Part shown: positions 17,737 through 25,816 of the stretch, piece by piece | Position numbering within the stretch: the stretch's first letter is position 1 | Layout: every line of letters begins with the position of its first letter | NCBI RefSeq assembly: GCF_019966515.1 | Contig: NZ_JAIMIB010000010.1 | Span: 62,001-126,000 of the forward strand | DNA length: 64,000 nt | From: Roseovarius aestuarii | Lineage (GTDB): Bacteria > Pseudomonadota > Alphaproteobacteria > Rhodobacterales > Rhodobacteraceae | Reading direction: 5' to 3' | Notes under the pieces: model-generated | What the model saw: the letters and a program-made list of their open reading frames with translations, nothing else | Database searches by the model: none | What the model was told of the DNA's origin: nothing | Position numbers and translations under genes: made by a program

Positions 17737-18972
17737 ATGCCCTACAACAATTCGCCCACCTCCTATGGGTCTGTCACCAAGACCTTTCACTGGCTGACCG
17801 CATTGCTGATCCTGTCGGCCATTCCGCTGGGGATCATTGCCAGCAATCTGGCTCACGGGTTGAGGGATCCGTCCATCACCCCGGATGAGGCCACGTTGCA
17901 ACTGACGGCAACACTGTTTTCGCTGCATAAAACCATTGGAGTGAGTGTCTTTTTCGTGGCCCTCGCCCGTATCCTCTGGGCTGTCAGCCAGCCCAAGCCC
18001 GGCCTGCTGAACGGCGATAACGCGCCCGAGGCATGGCTGGCCGAGACCGTTCACTGGCTGCTTTACGGCTCGCTGATGGCGGTGCCGCTGACCGGCTGGA
18101 TACATCACGCCGCCACCACCGGATTTGCACCGATCTGGTGGCCCTTCGGCCAATCCCTGCCCTTCGTGCCCAAGAACGAACATCTGGCAGGTTTCACCAG
18201 CACACTACACTACACCCTGCAATGGGTCCTGGTGGGCGCAGTCTCGCTGCATATTATCGGTGCGCTGAAGCATCATGTGGTCGATGGAGATGCCACCCTG
18301 CGGCGCATGCTGCCCGGTTATGCGCCAGCACAGCCGACCGAACAGCAGCCCAACCATGTTCTGCCCTTCATCACCGCACTGGTGATCTGGGCCTCTGCCC
18401 TCGGCGGCGCGTCGATGCTGGGATGGTTTGCGCATTCTCATGCGGTGGTAGGGGATGCCGCTGCCGCACCCGAGCTGGCACAGGTCGAAAGTGACTGGCA
18501 GGTCGAAGAGGGCGCATTGACCATTTCTGTGCGCCAGATGGGGTCTGATGTTGCCGGCAGCTTTGCGGACTGGACAGCCGATATCAGCTATGACGAGGCC
18601 CCCGATGATATCGGCAGACACGGGAAGGTCGAGGTGACCATCGCCACCACCTCTCTGACGCTGGGGTCAATCGGTGAACAGGCCAAGGGCGCGGGTTATC
18701 TTGCGGCCAACACCCATCCGACAGCGCGTTTTTCAGCCGATCTGATGGCGCGCGGCAGTGGACATATGGCGGTGGGCACGCTCAGCATCCGCGACCAATC
18801 CGTCGCGGTCGAGATGCCGTTTGACCTGACAATCAACGGCGACACCGCAAGCGCCAGCGGGACTCTCAGCGTTGACCGCCGTGATTTCGGCATCGGCGCG
18901 GATGTCAAGGATGAGGGTTCTCTCGGCTTCGCGGTTGAGATCGCTTTCGAACTGACCGCCACCCGGCAATAG
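17737..18972 (+). CDS. Cytochrome b561 fused to a YceI domain
   Basis: The protein has 411 residues from the ATG at 17737 (AGGA upstream). Residues 1-200 form a four-helix cytochrome b561 with haem-ligand His candidates in TFHWLTALL, SLHKTIG, WIHHAATTG and SLHIIGALKHH. After another helix (about 215-235), residues 245-411 form a YceI-like lipocalin domain (GSFADWTADISYD, HPTARFSADLM, DFGIGADVKD). B561 moves electrons from quinol across the membrane, and YceI binds isoprenoid-like lipids such as polyprenyl quinones. A fused unit suggests quinone-linked electron transfer in the periplasm; the exact role is unknown. Confidence 0.9.
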   Translation: MPYNNSPTSYGSVTKTFHWLTALLILSAIPLGIIASNLAHGLRDPSITPDEATLQLTATLFSLHKTIGVSVFFVALARILWAVSQPKPGLLNGDNAPEAWLAETVHWLLYGSLMAVPLTGWIHHAATTGFAPIWWPFGQSLPFVPKNEHLAGFTSTLHYTLQWVLVGAVSLHIIGALKHHVVDGDATLRRMLPGYAPAQPTEQQPNHVLPFITALVIWASALGGASMLGWFAHSHAVVGDAAAAPELAQVESDWQVEEGALTISVRQMGSDVAGSFADWTADISYDEAPDDIGRHGKVEVTIATTSLTLGSIGEQAKGAGYLAANTHPTARFSADLMARGSGHMAVGTLSIRDQSVAVEMPFDLTINGDTASASGTLSVDRRDFGIGADVKDEGSLGFAVEIAFELTATRQ

Positions 18973-19104
18973 CTCCGCTTCCATCCCAGCGTCAGACTGC
19001 TTTGCGGACAAGGCCGGCTTGAGTTTTACCGCAGTGAATGCCGGCCTCGTCATTATTGGCGAAGTTTAGCAGGCGCGCCGGATCGGAGCGCACCGCCCTT
19101 CGGT

Positions 19105-20490
19105 TCACGTAAGGCTTTGGCGAAGCCTCGGCATTTTTGACAAAACCAACAGGTCAAGCGCCAGCACACTTAGCAGCGCAATCCCTGCCATCGGAAAGGC
19201 CATTGACACCCCAAGGCCAACCAGAACCGCACCCTGCCATAGCGGCATCTCTTTTGGCATAGGTGGCGCGGCGAGACGTCCCGCTTTAGTTGGCCGGCGT
19301 TTCCACCAGAGCACCACCGAACTTACACATAGAAACAGGACCGAAAGACAAACCAATGTATTGGCCAAGACGCTCCACAAACCGAGTGTTCCCATATGCA
19401 GCGCAATACCAACTGCCATCGCCTTGCCAGCCAAAGAATAGTCAGCATAGCGCACGTCCGCGAGGATTTTGCCGGTGTATTGATCAACATGCACCGTCCG
19501 GTCGGTTGTTGGTGCGGTGCTGTCTGTGCTCATCGAGTCGCGGCTGAGCGTCCAGACACCTGTGTCACCGGATGGCACGTTAAGCTGATAACGTGCTTCA
19601 AACCCAATCGCACGTGCCAACAGATCAATGCTATCAAGGGTCACAGAGCCAGAAACACCCGCGATACCCGCATCGCTGCCCGAGGCAGGCATCGGTGTCT
19701 GCTCCAATGCCCAAGGCACCTCGCGCCGGTCGTGATTCATGCTTGCATGTGTGTCATCTGAAAGAGGGACAGCATCCCATTTCTCCGCCGGGAACTGGCT
19801 CCAGGCCTGCACCATCTTGCCGCCCCAAATACCCGCCCAAGCAAGGCCAGAGATCAGGAAAAAGACTAAAAAAACGGACATCCAGATGCCCACCACTCCG
19901 TGTAGTGACTTCCAAAGAGAGCGCCCTGCGCCTAAGGTTGGCGTCAGTGCCCTGCGCCACCCTGCGTCTCGTGGCCACCACATATAAAGCCCGGTCGCGA
20001 CAAGCATGAGGGCCAATGACGCTGCGGTTTCCAGCATTCGATCGCCCACCACGCCCAGCATGAGGTCACTATGAATGTTGTCGAGGAAGTCATACCAGCC
20101 GCTACGGCGTGGGAAGGTTTCGATCACCTGAGCGGTATACGGGTCAACGGCAACCATCGTTGCCTCGCCATCCGCATCAACACGAAACAAGGCCGCCAAA
20201 TCATCGCGCCGGGGGGCGACATATTGCTTGAGCGTGCCGCCCGTAACCGCAGCCACCGCAGCCTCGGATTGGGACGAGACAGACAGCCCGATCTCTTGGG
20301 GGACAACTGCCGTCCGTTCTCCATCCCGCCCGTCGATCCAGGCAATCCACAGCATCATCATTCCAGTTAATGCGAGAATGGTCAGAAACGGGATTACGAA
20401 CAGCCCAGCATAAAAATGCCAGCGCCACGCGGCGAAATAGATCTTGTTTGCGCTGCCCTCAGGCTGCGCGTCTGTATCGAAAATAGTCAT
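19105..20490 (-). CDS. PepSY-associated membrane protein
   Basis: This 461-residue inner-membrane protein of the PepSY_TM type has a helix near residues 28-52 (FVIPFLTILALTGMMMLWI), a periplasmic PepSY region, two helices near 155-225 (MLVATGLYMWWPRDAGWRRA, then WMSVFLVFFLISGLAWAG), a second periplasmic domain, and two helices at the end. Relatives lie beside TonB-dependent iron receptors and are proposed ferric-siderophore or flavin reductases; some are in copper loci. No receptor is in the window. The small exported gene upstream on the same strand is likely its operon partner. Confidence 0.85.
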   Translation of the reverse strand: MTIFDTDAQPEGSANKIYFAAWRWHFYAGLFVIPFLTILALTGMMMLWIAWIDGRDGERTAVVPQEIGLSVSSQSEAAVAAVTGGTLKQYVAPRRDDLAALFRVDADGEATMVAVDPYTAQVIETFPRRSGWYDFLDNIHSDLMLGVVGDRMLETAASLALMLVATGLYMWWPRDAGWRRALTPTLGAGRSLWKSLHGVVGIWMSVFLVFFLISGLAWAGIWGGKMVQAWSQFPAEKWDAVPLSDDTHASMNHDRREVPWALEQTPMPASGSDAGIAGVSGSVTLDSIDLLARAIGFEARYQLNVPSGDTGVWTLSRDSMSTDSTAPTTDRTVHVDQYTGKILADVRYADYSLAGKAMAVGIALHMGTLGLWSVLANTLVCLSVLFLCVSSVVLWWKRRPTKAGRLAAPPMPKEMPLWQGAVLVGLGVSMAFPMAGIALLSVLALDLLVLSKMPRLRQSLT

Positions 20491-20560
20491 TGAAGGGCTC
20501 CAAGCCTGATGAGCCGCATACGATTGGATGCGGCTAAGTTAAGGTTCTGATTGAATGAAA

Positions 20561-20947
20561 TCAGGCTTGTGGTGGCGCGCGAACCAGCCGCGCAGGGTCG
20601 AGGCCTTGGCTTTCAGCAATGCGTTTTGCGACAAATCCAAAGATGAATACCTTTGGTGTACTCGTTGCGACTGTGTGACAGCCGCTCCCCAGCATGCCGA
20701 GGTGGTCGCTGATACGGCATGCTTCACAATCTATCAGAGGAGCGTTGCCCTCATCACCTGCTGTGCCGCAAATATCACTGAGGGATCCTCCCGCAGCAAC
20801 ATAGGCTACCAGTTCTGGAGACAGTGAAGGTTGCGCCGCCCGATGTGCGAAACCAATCGCGACCATTGCGAACATAGTCACAAAGATCAGGCAAAATTTG
20901 CATAAACTGATTGCGCGGCAAACCATAGAAAGACCTTTAGCAAGCAT
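20561..20947 (-). CDS. Small exported Cys-containing protein, partner of the PepSY gene
   Basis: The product has 128 residues from the ATG at 20945-20947. It has a signal-like segment (CKFCLIFVTMFAMVAIGFAH), a mature part with SLSPELVAYVAAGGSLSDIC, a CEAC pair, and a C-terminal RLVRAPPQA. The pattern AAGGSL..C, CxxC and ending RAPP resembles small proteins of the DUF2946 type found beside metal-uptake genes, but I am not certain of the family. The gene precedes the PepSY gene by 70 bases on the same strand. The Shine-Dalgarno is weak and the start uncertain. Confidence 0.6.
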   Translation of the reverse strand: MLAKGLSMVCRAISLCKFCLIFVTMFAMVAIGFAHRAAQPSLSPELVAYVAAGGSLSDICGTAGDEGNAPLIDCEACRISDHLGMLGSGCHTVATSTPKVFIFGFVAKRIAESQGLDPARLVRAPPQA

Positions 20948-21177
20948 TAAATTTCTGCGCCAGAAGACATTCGCGACAGAGCAAAAAATTGTTGGCTTAG
21001 ACTCGAACCGAGCCGAACGAGTTTCCTGCTTGAATGCCCAAAGCCGAGTTATTGCCAGACTGCGGGGTGACGACCATGGGCTTGTGGGAACAGACCATAA
21101 CAACCACCCTATCTCACGGCAGCAAATAAACGCCCGTTGATTTTCTGGTGGACATTTCGCCATCACCCCGGCTCTTT

Positions 21178-21897
21178 ATGCGCATGACCCAACCGCTCTA
21201 CGTTATTCCGGATATACACGGCCAGCTGGCATCGCTCGAAGAGGCACTCTCGCGGATCAAGGCCGATGGTGGCCCCGACACCCGGATCGTTTTTCTGGGC
21301 GACTATGTGGACCGTGGCCCAGACAGCCGCGGCGTGATCAACACGCTGATCGCCGGGCAGGAAAACGGGCGTAAGTGGATCACGCTTCGGGGCAATCACG
21401 ACCAGATGTTTCTGGATTTCCTCGAGCAGGGCAGGATCGACAACCCGCGGCTCAGCAAACCCGGCTATAGCTGGCAGCACCATCGTCTGGGGGGCGTCGA
21501 AACGCTGGCCTCTTACGACCTGTCCCGACCCGACCATGACGAGGCGTTGCAAGCTGTACCGGCTGCTCACCGCAACTGGCTGGCTGGGTTGCCGCTCTAT
21601 CATCTCACTGACGATCTGCTTTTGGTGCACGCAGGTATCCGCCCCGGCATCCCGCTTGAAAAACAGTCGCCCGACGACCTTATGTGGATACGTGACGAAT
21701 TTCACGCCCATACCGAGCCCTTTCCCTGGCTCATCATCCACGGGCATACGCCGCTGGACTACCCGGCGCATTTCGGCAACCGGATTGACCTTGATGGTGG
21801 CGCCGGGTGGGGCCGACCGCTATGGCCCGCGGCCTTTGAAGGGCGCGACTGCTGGGTGCTGACCGACGAAGGGCGCGCCGCACTACCTGCGCCCTGA
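21178..21897 (+). CDS. Serine/threonine-type metallophosphatase
   Basis: This calcineurin-like phosphoesterase of the PrpA/PPP group has its metal-binding motifs in order: DIHGQ, GDYVDRGPDSRG, RGNHDQMFL, with later His in LLVHAGIRPG and IIHGHTP. It is near 239 residues, the size of bacterial PrpA proteins. It should dephosphorylate proteins or small molecules; the natural target is unknown. The start is uncertain among GTG 21148, ATG 21178 and ATG 21184, none with a clear Shine-Dalgarno. It is not in an obvious operon. Confidence 0.85.
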   Translation: MRMTQPLYVIPDIHGQLASLEEALSRIKADGGPDTRIVFLGDYVDRGPDSRGVINTLIAGQENGRKWITLRGNHDQMFLDFLEQGRIDNPRLSKPGYSWQHHRLGGVETLASYDLSRPDHDEALQAVPAAHRNWLAGLPLYHLTDDLLLVHAGIRPGIPLEKQSPDDLMWIRDEFHAHTEPFPWLIIHGHTPLDYPAHFGNRIDLDGGAGWGRPLWPAAFEGRDCWVLTDEGRAALPAP

Positions 21898-21996
21898 CAG
21901 ATGTTTCAGACGGACGGGTGACGTAACATCACATTTGCAGGCCCGTAGCTTTGCGTTAGCCTTGGGCGACTCGTTCAGATTCCGGGGAGGTTTCCA

Positions 21997-23172
21997 ATGA
22001 CCGATATCGTTCTTCTAGATGGTGCGCGTACCGCAATCGGTACTTTCGGCGGCTCTTTGGCTGGGGTTCCCCCCAGCCAATTGGGCGCCATTGTCGCCCG
22101 CGAAGCGCTGGTGCGCTCTGGCGTCGAAGCTGGGCAGATTGGCCATGTGGTATTCGGTCACGTGATCAATACCGAACCACGCGACATGTACCTTTCCCGG
22201 ATCGCCGCGATGGATGCCGGTATACCCGACACGACGCCCGCCATGAACGTCAACCGCCTGTGCGGATCGGGCGCGCAAGCCATTGTTTCTGCGATACAGA
22301 ACCTGATGCTTGGGGATACGGATTTCGCCCTTGCAGGGGGCGCGGAAAGCATGAGCCGATCACCCTATATCGTACAGGACCAGCGGTGGGGGGCAAAGAT
22401 GGGCGATATTCGCACGCTCGACATGATGCTGGGTGCGCTCAACTGCCCCTTTGGCACCGGCCATATGGGTGTGACCGCCGAAAACGTCGCTGCCGAACAT
22501 GATATCAGCCGCGAGGATCAGGATGCCTTTGCAGCAGAAAGTCAGAAACGCGCCGCTGCCGCAATCGCGGCGGGGCATTTCAAATCCCAGATCGTGCCGA
22601 TTGAGGTCAAGGTCAAGCGCGATATGGTTGCCTTTGACACCGACGAACACCCCAAAGCCACGACCATGGAAACGCTCGCCGGTCTGCGCGCGGTTTTCCA
22701 GAAGGATGGCACTGTAACGGCGGGGAATGCCAGCGGAATTAACGACGGCGCCGCAGCCGTGGTAATGGCCCGCGCTGAGGCCGCAGAGGCCGCAGGGCTG
22801 AAACCCAAGGCGCGCGTTCTGGGCTATGCGCATGCTGGTGTGCGCCCGCAGGTGATGGGCATCGGTCCGGTGCCAGCGGTCGAAAACCTGATGGCGCGTA
22901 CCGGGCTGTCGGTAGATGATTTCGACATCATCGAATCGAACGAGGCTTTCGCCGCGCAGGCCCTTGCCGTCAACAAGGGGCTTGGTCTCGACGCCGCCAG
23001 GGTGAACCCGAATGGCGGCGCGATCGCCCTTGGCCATCCGGTCGGCGCGACCGGCGCCATCCTTACAGTCAAGGCGCTTTACGAGCTGGAGCGTATCGGC
23101 GGATCAAAGGCGCTGATCACAATGTGCATCGGTGGCGGACAGGGGATCGCGCTGGCCATCGAACGGATGTAA
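21997..23172 (+). CDS. Acetyl-CoA C-acyltransferase (thiolase)
   Basis: The 391-residue thiolase has nucleophile Cys in NRLCGSGAQA (about 90), His in GHPVGATG and Cys in MCIGGGQG. It is a paralogue of phaA in the same window. The GFGG/DMYLSR region and NRLCGSG are closer to the BktB/PaaJ-like branch, which accepts longer or branched 3-ketoacyl-CoA. GGGGAGG lies before the ATG. It stands alone, so the pathway (PHA with longer monomers, or degradation) is not shown. Confidence 0.88.
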   Translation: MTDIVLLDGARTAIGTFGGSLAGVPPSQLGAIVAREALVRSGVEAGQIGHVVFGHVINTEPRDMYLSRIAAMDAGIPDTTPAMNVNRLCGSGAQAIVSAIQNLMLGDTDFALAGGAESMSRSPYIVQDQRWGAKMGDIRTLDMMLGALNCPFGTGHMGVTAENVAAEHDISREDQDAFAAESQKRAAAAIAAGHFKSQIVPIEVKVKRDMVAFDTDEHPKATTMETLAGLRAVFQKDGTVTAGNASGINDGAAAVVMARAEAAEAAGLKPKARVLGYAHAGVRPQVMGIGPVPAVENLMARTGLSVDDFDIIESNEAFAAQALAVNKGLGLDAARVNPNGGAIALGHPVGATGAILTVKALYELERIGGSKALITMCIGGGQGIALAIERM

Positions 23173-23186
23173 TCCCATCTCCGCGC

Positions 23187-25235
23187 CTAGTCGACCCGCA
23201 CCCTCACCCGGGCGGATCGGCCGGACGCGTCAATAACTGAAAGCGTTGAAAAACCTGCGGAAATGCCAGGCAGTAGCGCCTCTCGTCCGCGTGCGCCGAT
23301 CAGAACCGGCGTGCCATTGGCCAGCCAGGTGAACGGCGGCTTGCCGTCACGCATCTTGACCGGCAGCGCGCCGTTAGCAGACAGCCTTGCGCCATCGGGG
23401 GGAAACACCAGTTTGGGTGCATCGGGCGCTGCCTCGAACACCGCATCACGGCCCGCAAAGCGCCGCAACGGGCGGGGCAATTCGGCCGTTGAAACAATCA
23501 AAGTTTCCGGCGGTGGCGGCGGTAACGGGTCAGGCTCGGATTTCAACCGCTGGAACGCCTTGAAAAGCACCGGAGCCGCCAGTTCACCCCCAAAGGCCCC
23601 CGGTACCGGTGTACCATCGGGCCGGCCGATCCAGACGCCCGCCACATGCGCCCCGTCAAACCCGACTGCCCAGGCATCGCGATGGCCATAGGATGTGCCA
23701 GTCTTATAGGCCAAACGCCCAGACGGCGCACCCGATGGCGGTGGCAGTGATCCCAAAATGCTCGAGACCTGCCATGCTGCGGATCGGCTGATGACCGTGG
23801 TTTTTGGTGCATCCGGTGGGTTTTCTGCCCGCCAATACAGCGGAACTGTTTCCCCGCCATTCGCGAAAACCGAATAAAGCTGGACAAGATCGTAGAGCGT
23901 TACGCCAACGCCGCCAAGCGCAACAGCCAGACCGGCCTGCCCACCCGGCACCTTCGCTTCAACACCGGCACGCTTCAGAGCGTTCATCAGATGCGCCGGA
24001 CCAATCTCATCCATCAGCAGCACTACCGGAATGTTCAGCGATTGCCGCAGAGCATCCGCCACCGGCAATTCACCCCGGAACCGTCCGTCAAAATTCTGCG
24101 GTGCATAACTGCCAAAGGCGACCGGGCGATCATTAATCAGCGTATTCGGATGGGCTAGGCCCCGGTCGAATGCCATCGCGTAGACAAGCGGTTTCAGGGT
24201 CGATCCGGGCGATCGCAGGGCATGGGTCATGTCGACATAACCCTGACCACCGCCCGTCGCAGCATAGTCGCCTGATCCGACCGACGCCAACACCGCACCA
24301 GTGCGATGATCGGCCAGCACAATTGCAACAGACAGATCTTCAGGCAGGCCCTGCAACGTGGATTTCGCCAACCTTTCAAGGCTTTGCTGCAATTTTCGTT
24401 CGAGGGTCAGCTGATGTGTAACCGCCAGCGCGTCATTTGCACGTGCCTGATCGCTGAGATGCGGCGCCAGCAACGGGAACGGGCGGCGAATGCCGGGGAC
24501 GGGCTCAGCCAAACCGGCGAGCGCGGCGTCTTCTGCAATGACAGTTTGCGATGACATTCGTGTCAGCACCCGATTCCGCGCCTCACGGGCCGCGTTTCTG
24601 TCGCGATCCGGACGACGTGCCTCGGGCGATTGCGGCAGGGCCACAAGCAGCGCTGATTGGGCCGGTGTCAGGCGACCAGGTTCCTTGCCGAACCACGCCA
24701 GGCTGGCAGCGCGCACCCCTTCCAGATTGCCGCCAAAAGGCGCGTGGGTCAGGTAGAGCGTCAGGATATCAGCCTTGCTCAATCGCCGCTCCAACGCCAA
24801 AGCGACCCGCATCTGACGCAGCTTGCCGCGCCATTTGCCGGTACCGCTTTCCTCAAGCAGCCTGGCCACCTGCATCGTCAGTGTTGACCCGCCGGAAACG
24901 ATCTGGCCATGCCATATCGCTTGCGCCACCGCCCGCAACATCGCCCGCGCATCTATCCCGGGGTGTTGATAAAACCGCCTGTCCTCGTAGGCAATCAGCA
25001 TGTCCAGATAGGTATGATCCAGCTGATCCGGGTGCACCGCCAACCGCCAACGCCCGTCGGCCACGGTGTAGACGCGCAGCATTTCCCCGTTGCGGTCGCG
25101 CACTTCAACCGACGTCTCGCTGATCAGTTGCGGTAATTCGGTAGCGTCAATCCAATTGTCAAGCACGTCCCGACTGAAGGCGAGCAAGAGCAGACAGATA
25201 GCCAGCGCAGCGAACAGACGGTCAAGTCGCTTCAT
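23187..25235 (-). CDS. pbpC: Penicillin-binding protein 1C
   Basis: This bifunctional peptidoglycan synthase has one membrane helix at residues 7-24, then a glycosyltransferase 51 domain (EDRRFYQHPGIDARAM, GGSTLTMQVARLL, KADILTLYLTHAPFGGN). A transpeptidase domain follows (SxxK in SPGSTLKPLVYA, SxN in QSLNIPV, KTGTS in YKTGTSYGHRDAW). The C-terminal PBP1C-specific domain ends the 682 residues. PBP1C is classically encoded beside an alpha-2-macroglobulin, as here. Its start overlaps the small upstream gene by 14 bases, so the three genes form one operon. Confidence 0.95.
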   Translation of the reverse strand: MKRLDRLFAALAICLLLLAFSRDVLDNWIDATELPQLISETSVEVRDRNGEMLRVYTVADGRWRLAVHPDQLDHTYLDMLIAYEDRRFYQHPGIDARAMLRAVAQAIWHGQIVSGGSTLTMQVARLLEESGTGKWRGKLRQMRVALALERRLSKADILTLYLTHAPFGGNLEGVRAASLAWFGKEPGRLTPAQSALLVALPQSPEARRPDRDRNAAREARNRVLTRMSSQTVIAEDAALAGLAEPVPGIRRPFPLLAPHLSDQARANDALAVTHQLTLERKLQQSLERLAKSTLQGLPEDLSVAIVLADHRTGAVLASVGSGDYAATGGGQGYVDMTHALRSPGSTLKPLVYAMAFDRGLAHPNTLINDRPVAFGSYAPQNFDGRFRGELPVADALRQSLNIPVVLLMDEIGPAHLMNALKRAGVEAKVPGGQAGLAVALGGVGVTLYDLVQLYSVFANGGETVPLYWRAENPPDAPKTTVISRSAAWQVSSILGSLPPPSGAPSGRLAYKTGTSYGHRDAWAVGFDGAHVAGVWIGRPDGTPVPGAFGGELAAPVLFKAFQRLKSEPDPLPPPPPETLIVSTAELPRPLRRFAGRDAVFEAAPDAPKLVFPPDGARLSANGALPVKMRDGKPPFTWLANGTPVLIGARGREALLPGISAGFSTLSVIDASGRSARVRVRVD

Positions 25236-25800
25236 GGGTCACCTCTCCTTCCCACACTCCCGGATACAGCGTCACGAAGCGGGAGTTATCGACCTGCAGC
25301 GTTGTTTTGTAACCAGTTTGTTCAGCAAGATATGTGACACGGCCGGGAAATTTTGTTTTCCGGTACTCCTGATGAAGCGGGCGCAATTCTGTGTCTGGAT
25401 ATTTTAGCCATGCGGCAGAAATTCTCACCCGGTCAGACGACGTTCCGGCAAGTTTCCAAAGCGGCATCACGTTTGTTGCTGGCGTGAAAGAAAAATCTAT
25501 GAATTCCGAGTTAGCTACTTTGGGCTGCTGCACATCATTTAGCGTCCAGACATCGTTTTCACGGACAATCTGAAGCTTCACTTCACGTCCCTGGTGAACA
25601 CCTGCCACATCCGCCCCAAGAGTGCTCCATTCCTGATCACATCGCACAACGTAATCCAATGCAGCAAAACCACTTTCATCGCGAAACCGCGCGTGTCCCA
25701 CCAAAATCCAACCAACGTCGGTGCGAGCCAGCCTGCATGAATCGTCCCCCTCACGATCCAGCGCGCGCCATCGACACGAAGCAAAAGTATATCCTTTCAT
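25222..25800 (-). CDS. Putative glycolipid-binding (DUF1089-like) protein
   Basis: The product has 192 residues from the ATG at 25798-25800 with GGAG eight bases before it; the open frame reaches 25857 inside the macroglobulin gene. No signal peptide is seen. The sequence starts MKGYTFASCRWRALDREGDD and has the beta-rich spacing (YVVRCDQEWSTLGADV, LYPGVWEGEV) of proteins annotated as putative glycolipid-binding. It sits between the macroglobulin gene (16 bases before it) and pbpC (14-base overlap), which suggests an envelope or defence role. The molecular function is not established. Confidence 0.75.
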   Translation of the reverse strand: MKGYTFASCRWRALDREGDDSCRLARTDVGWILVGHARFRDESGFAALDYVVRCDQEWSTLGADVAGVHQGREVKLQIVRENDVWTLNDVQQPKVANSEFIDFSFTPATNVMPLWKLAGTSSDRVRISAAWLKYPDTELRPLHQEYRKTKFPGRVTYLAEQTGYKTTLQVDNSRFVTLYPGVWEGEVTHEAT

Positions 25801-25816
25801 TTGCCCGGCTCCGTTT

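Noticed and set aside
19012..19046. Inverted repeat GGCCGGC / GCCGGCC between convergent genes as terminator
   Set aside because: The loop is 21 bases and no T run follows, so terminator function is weak.
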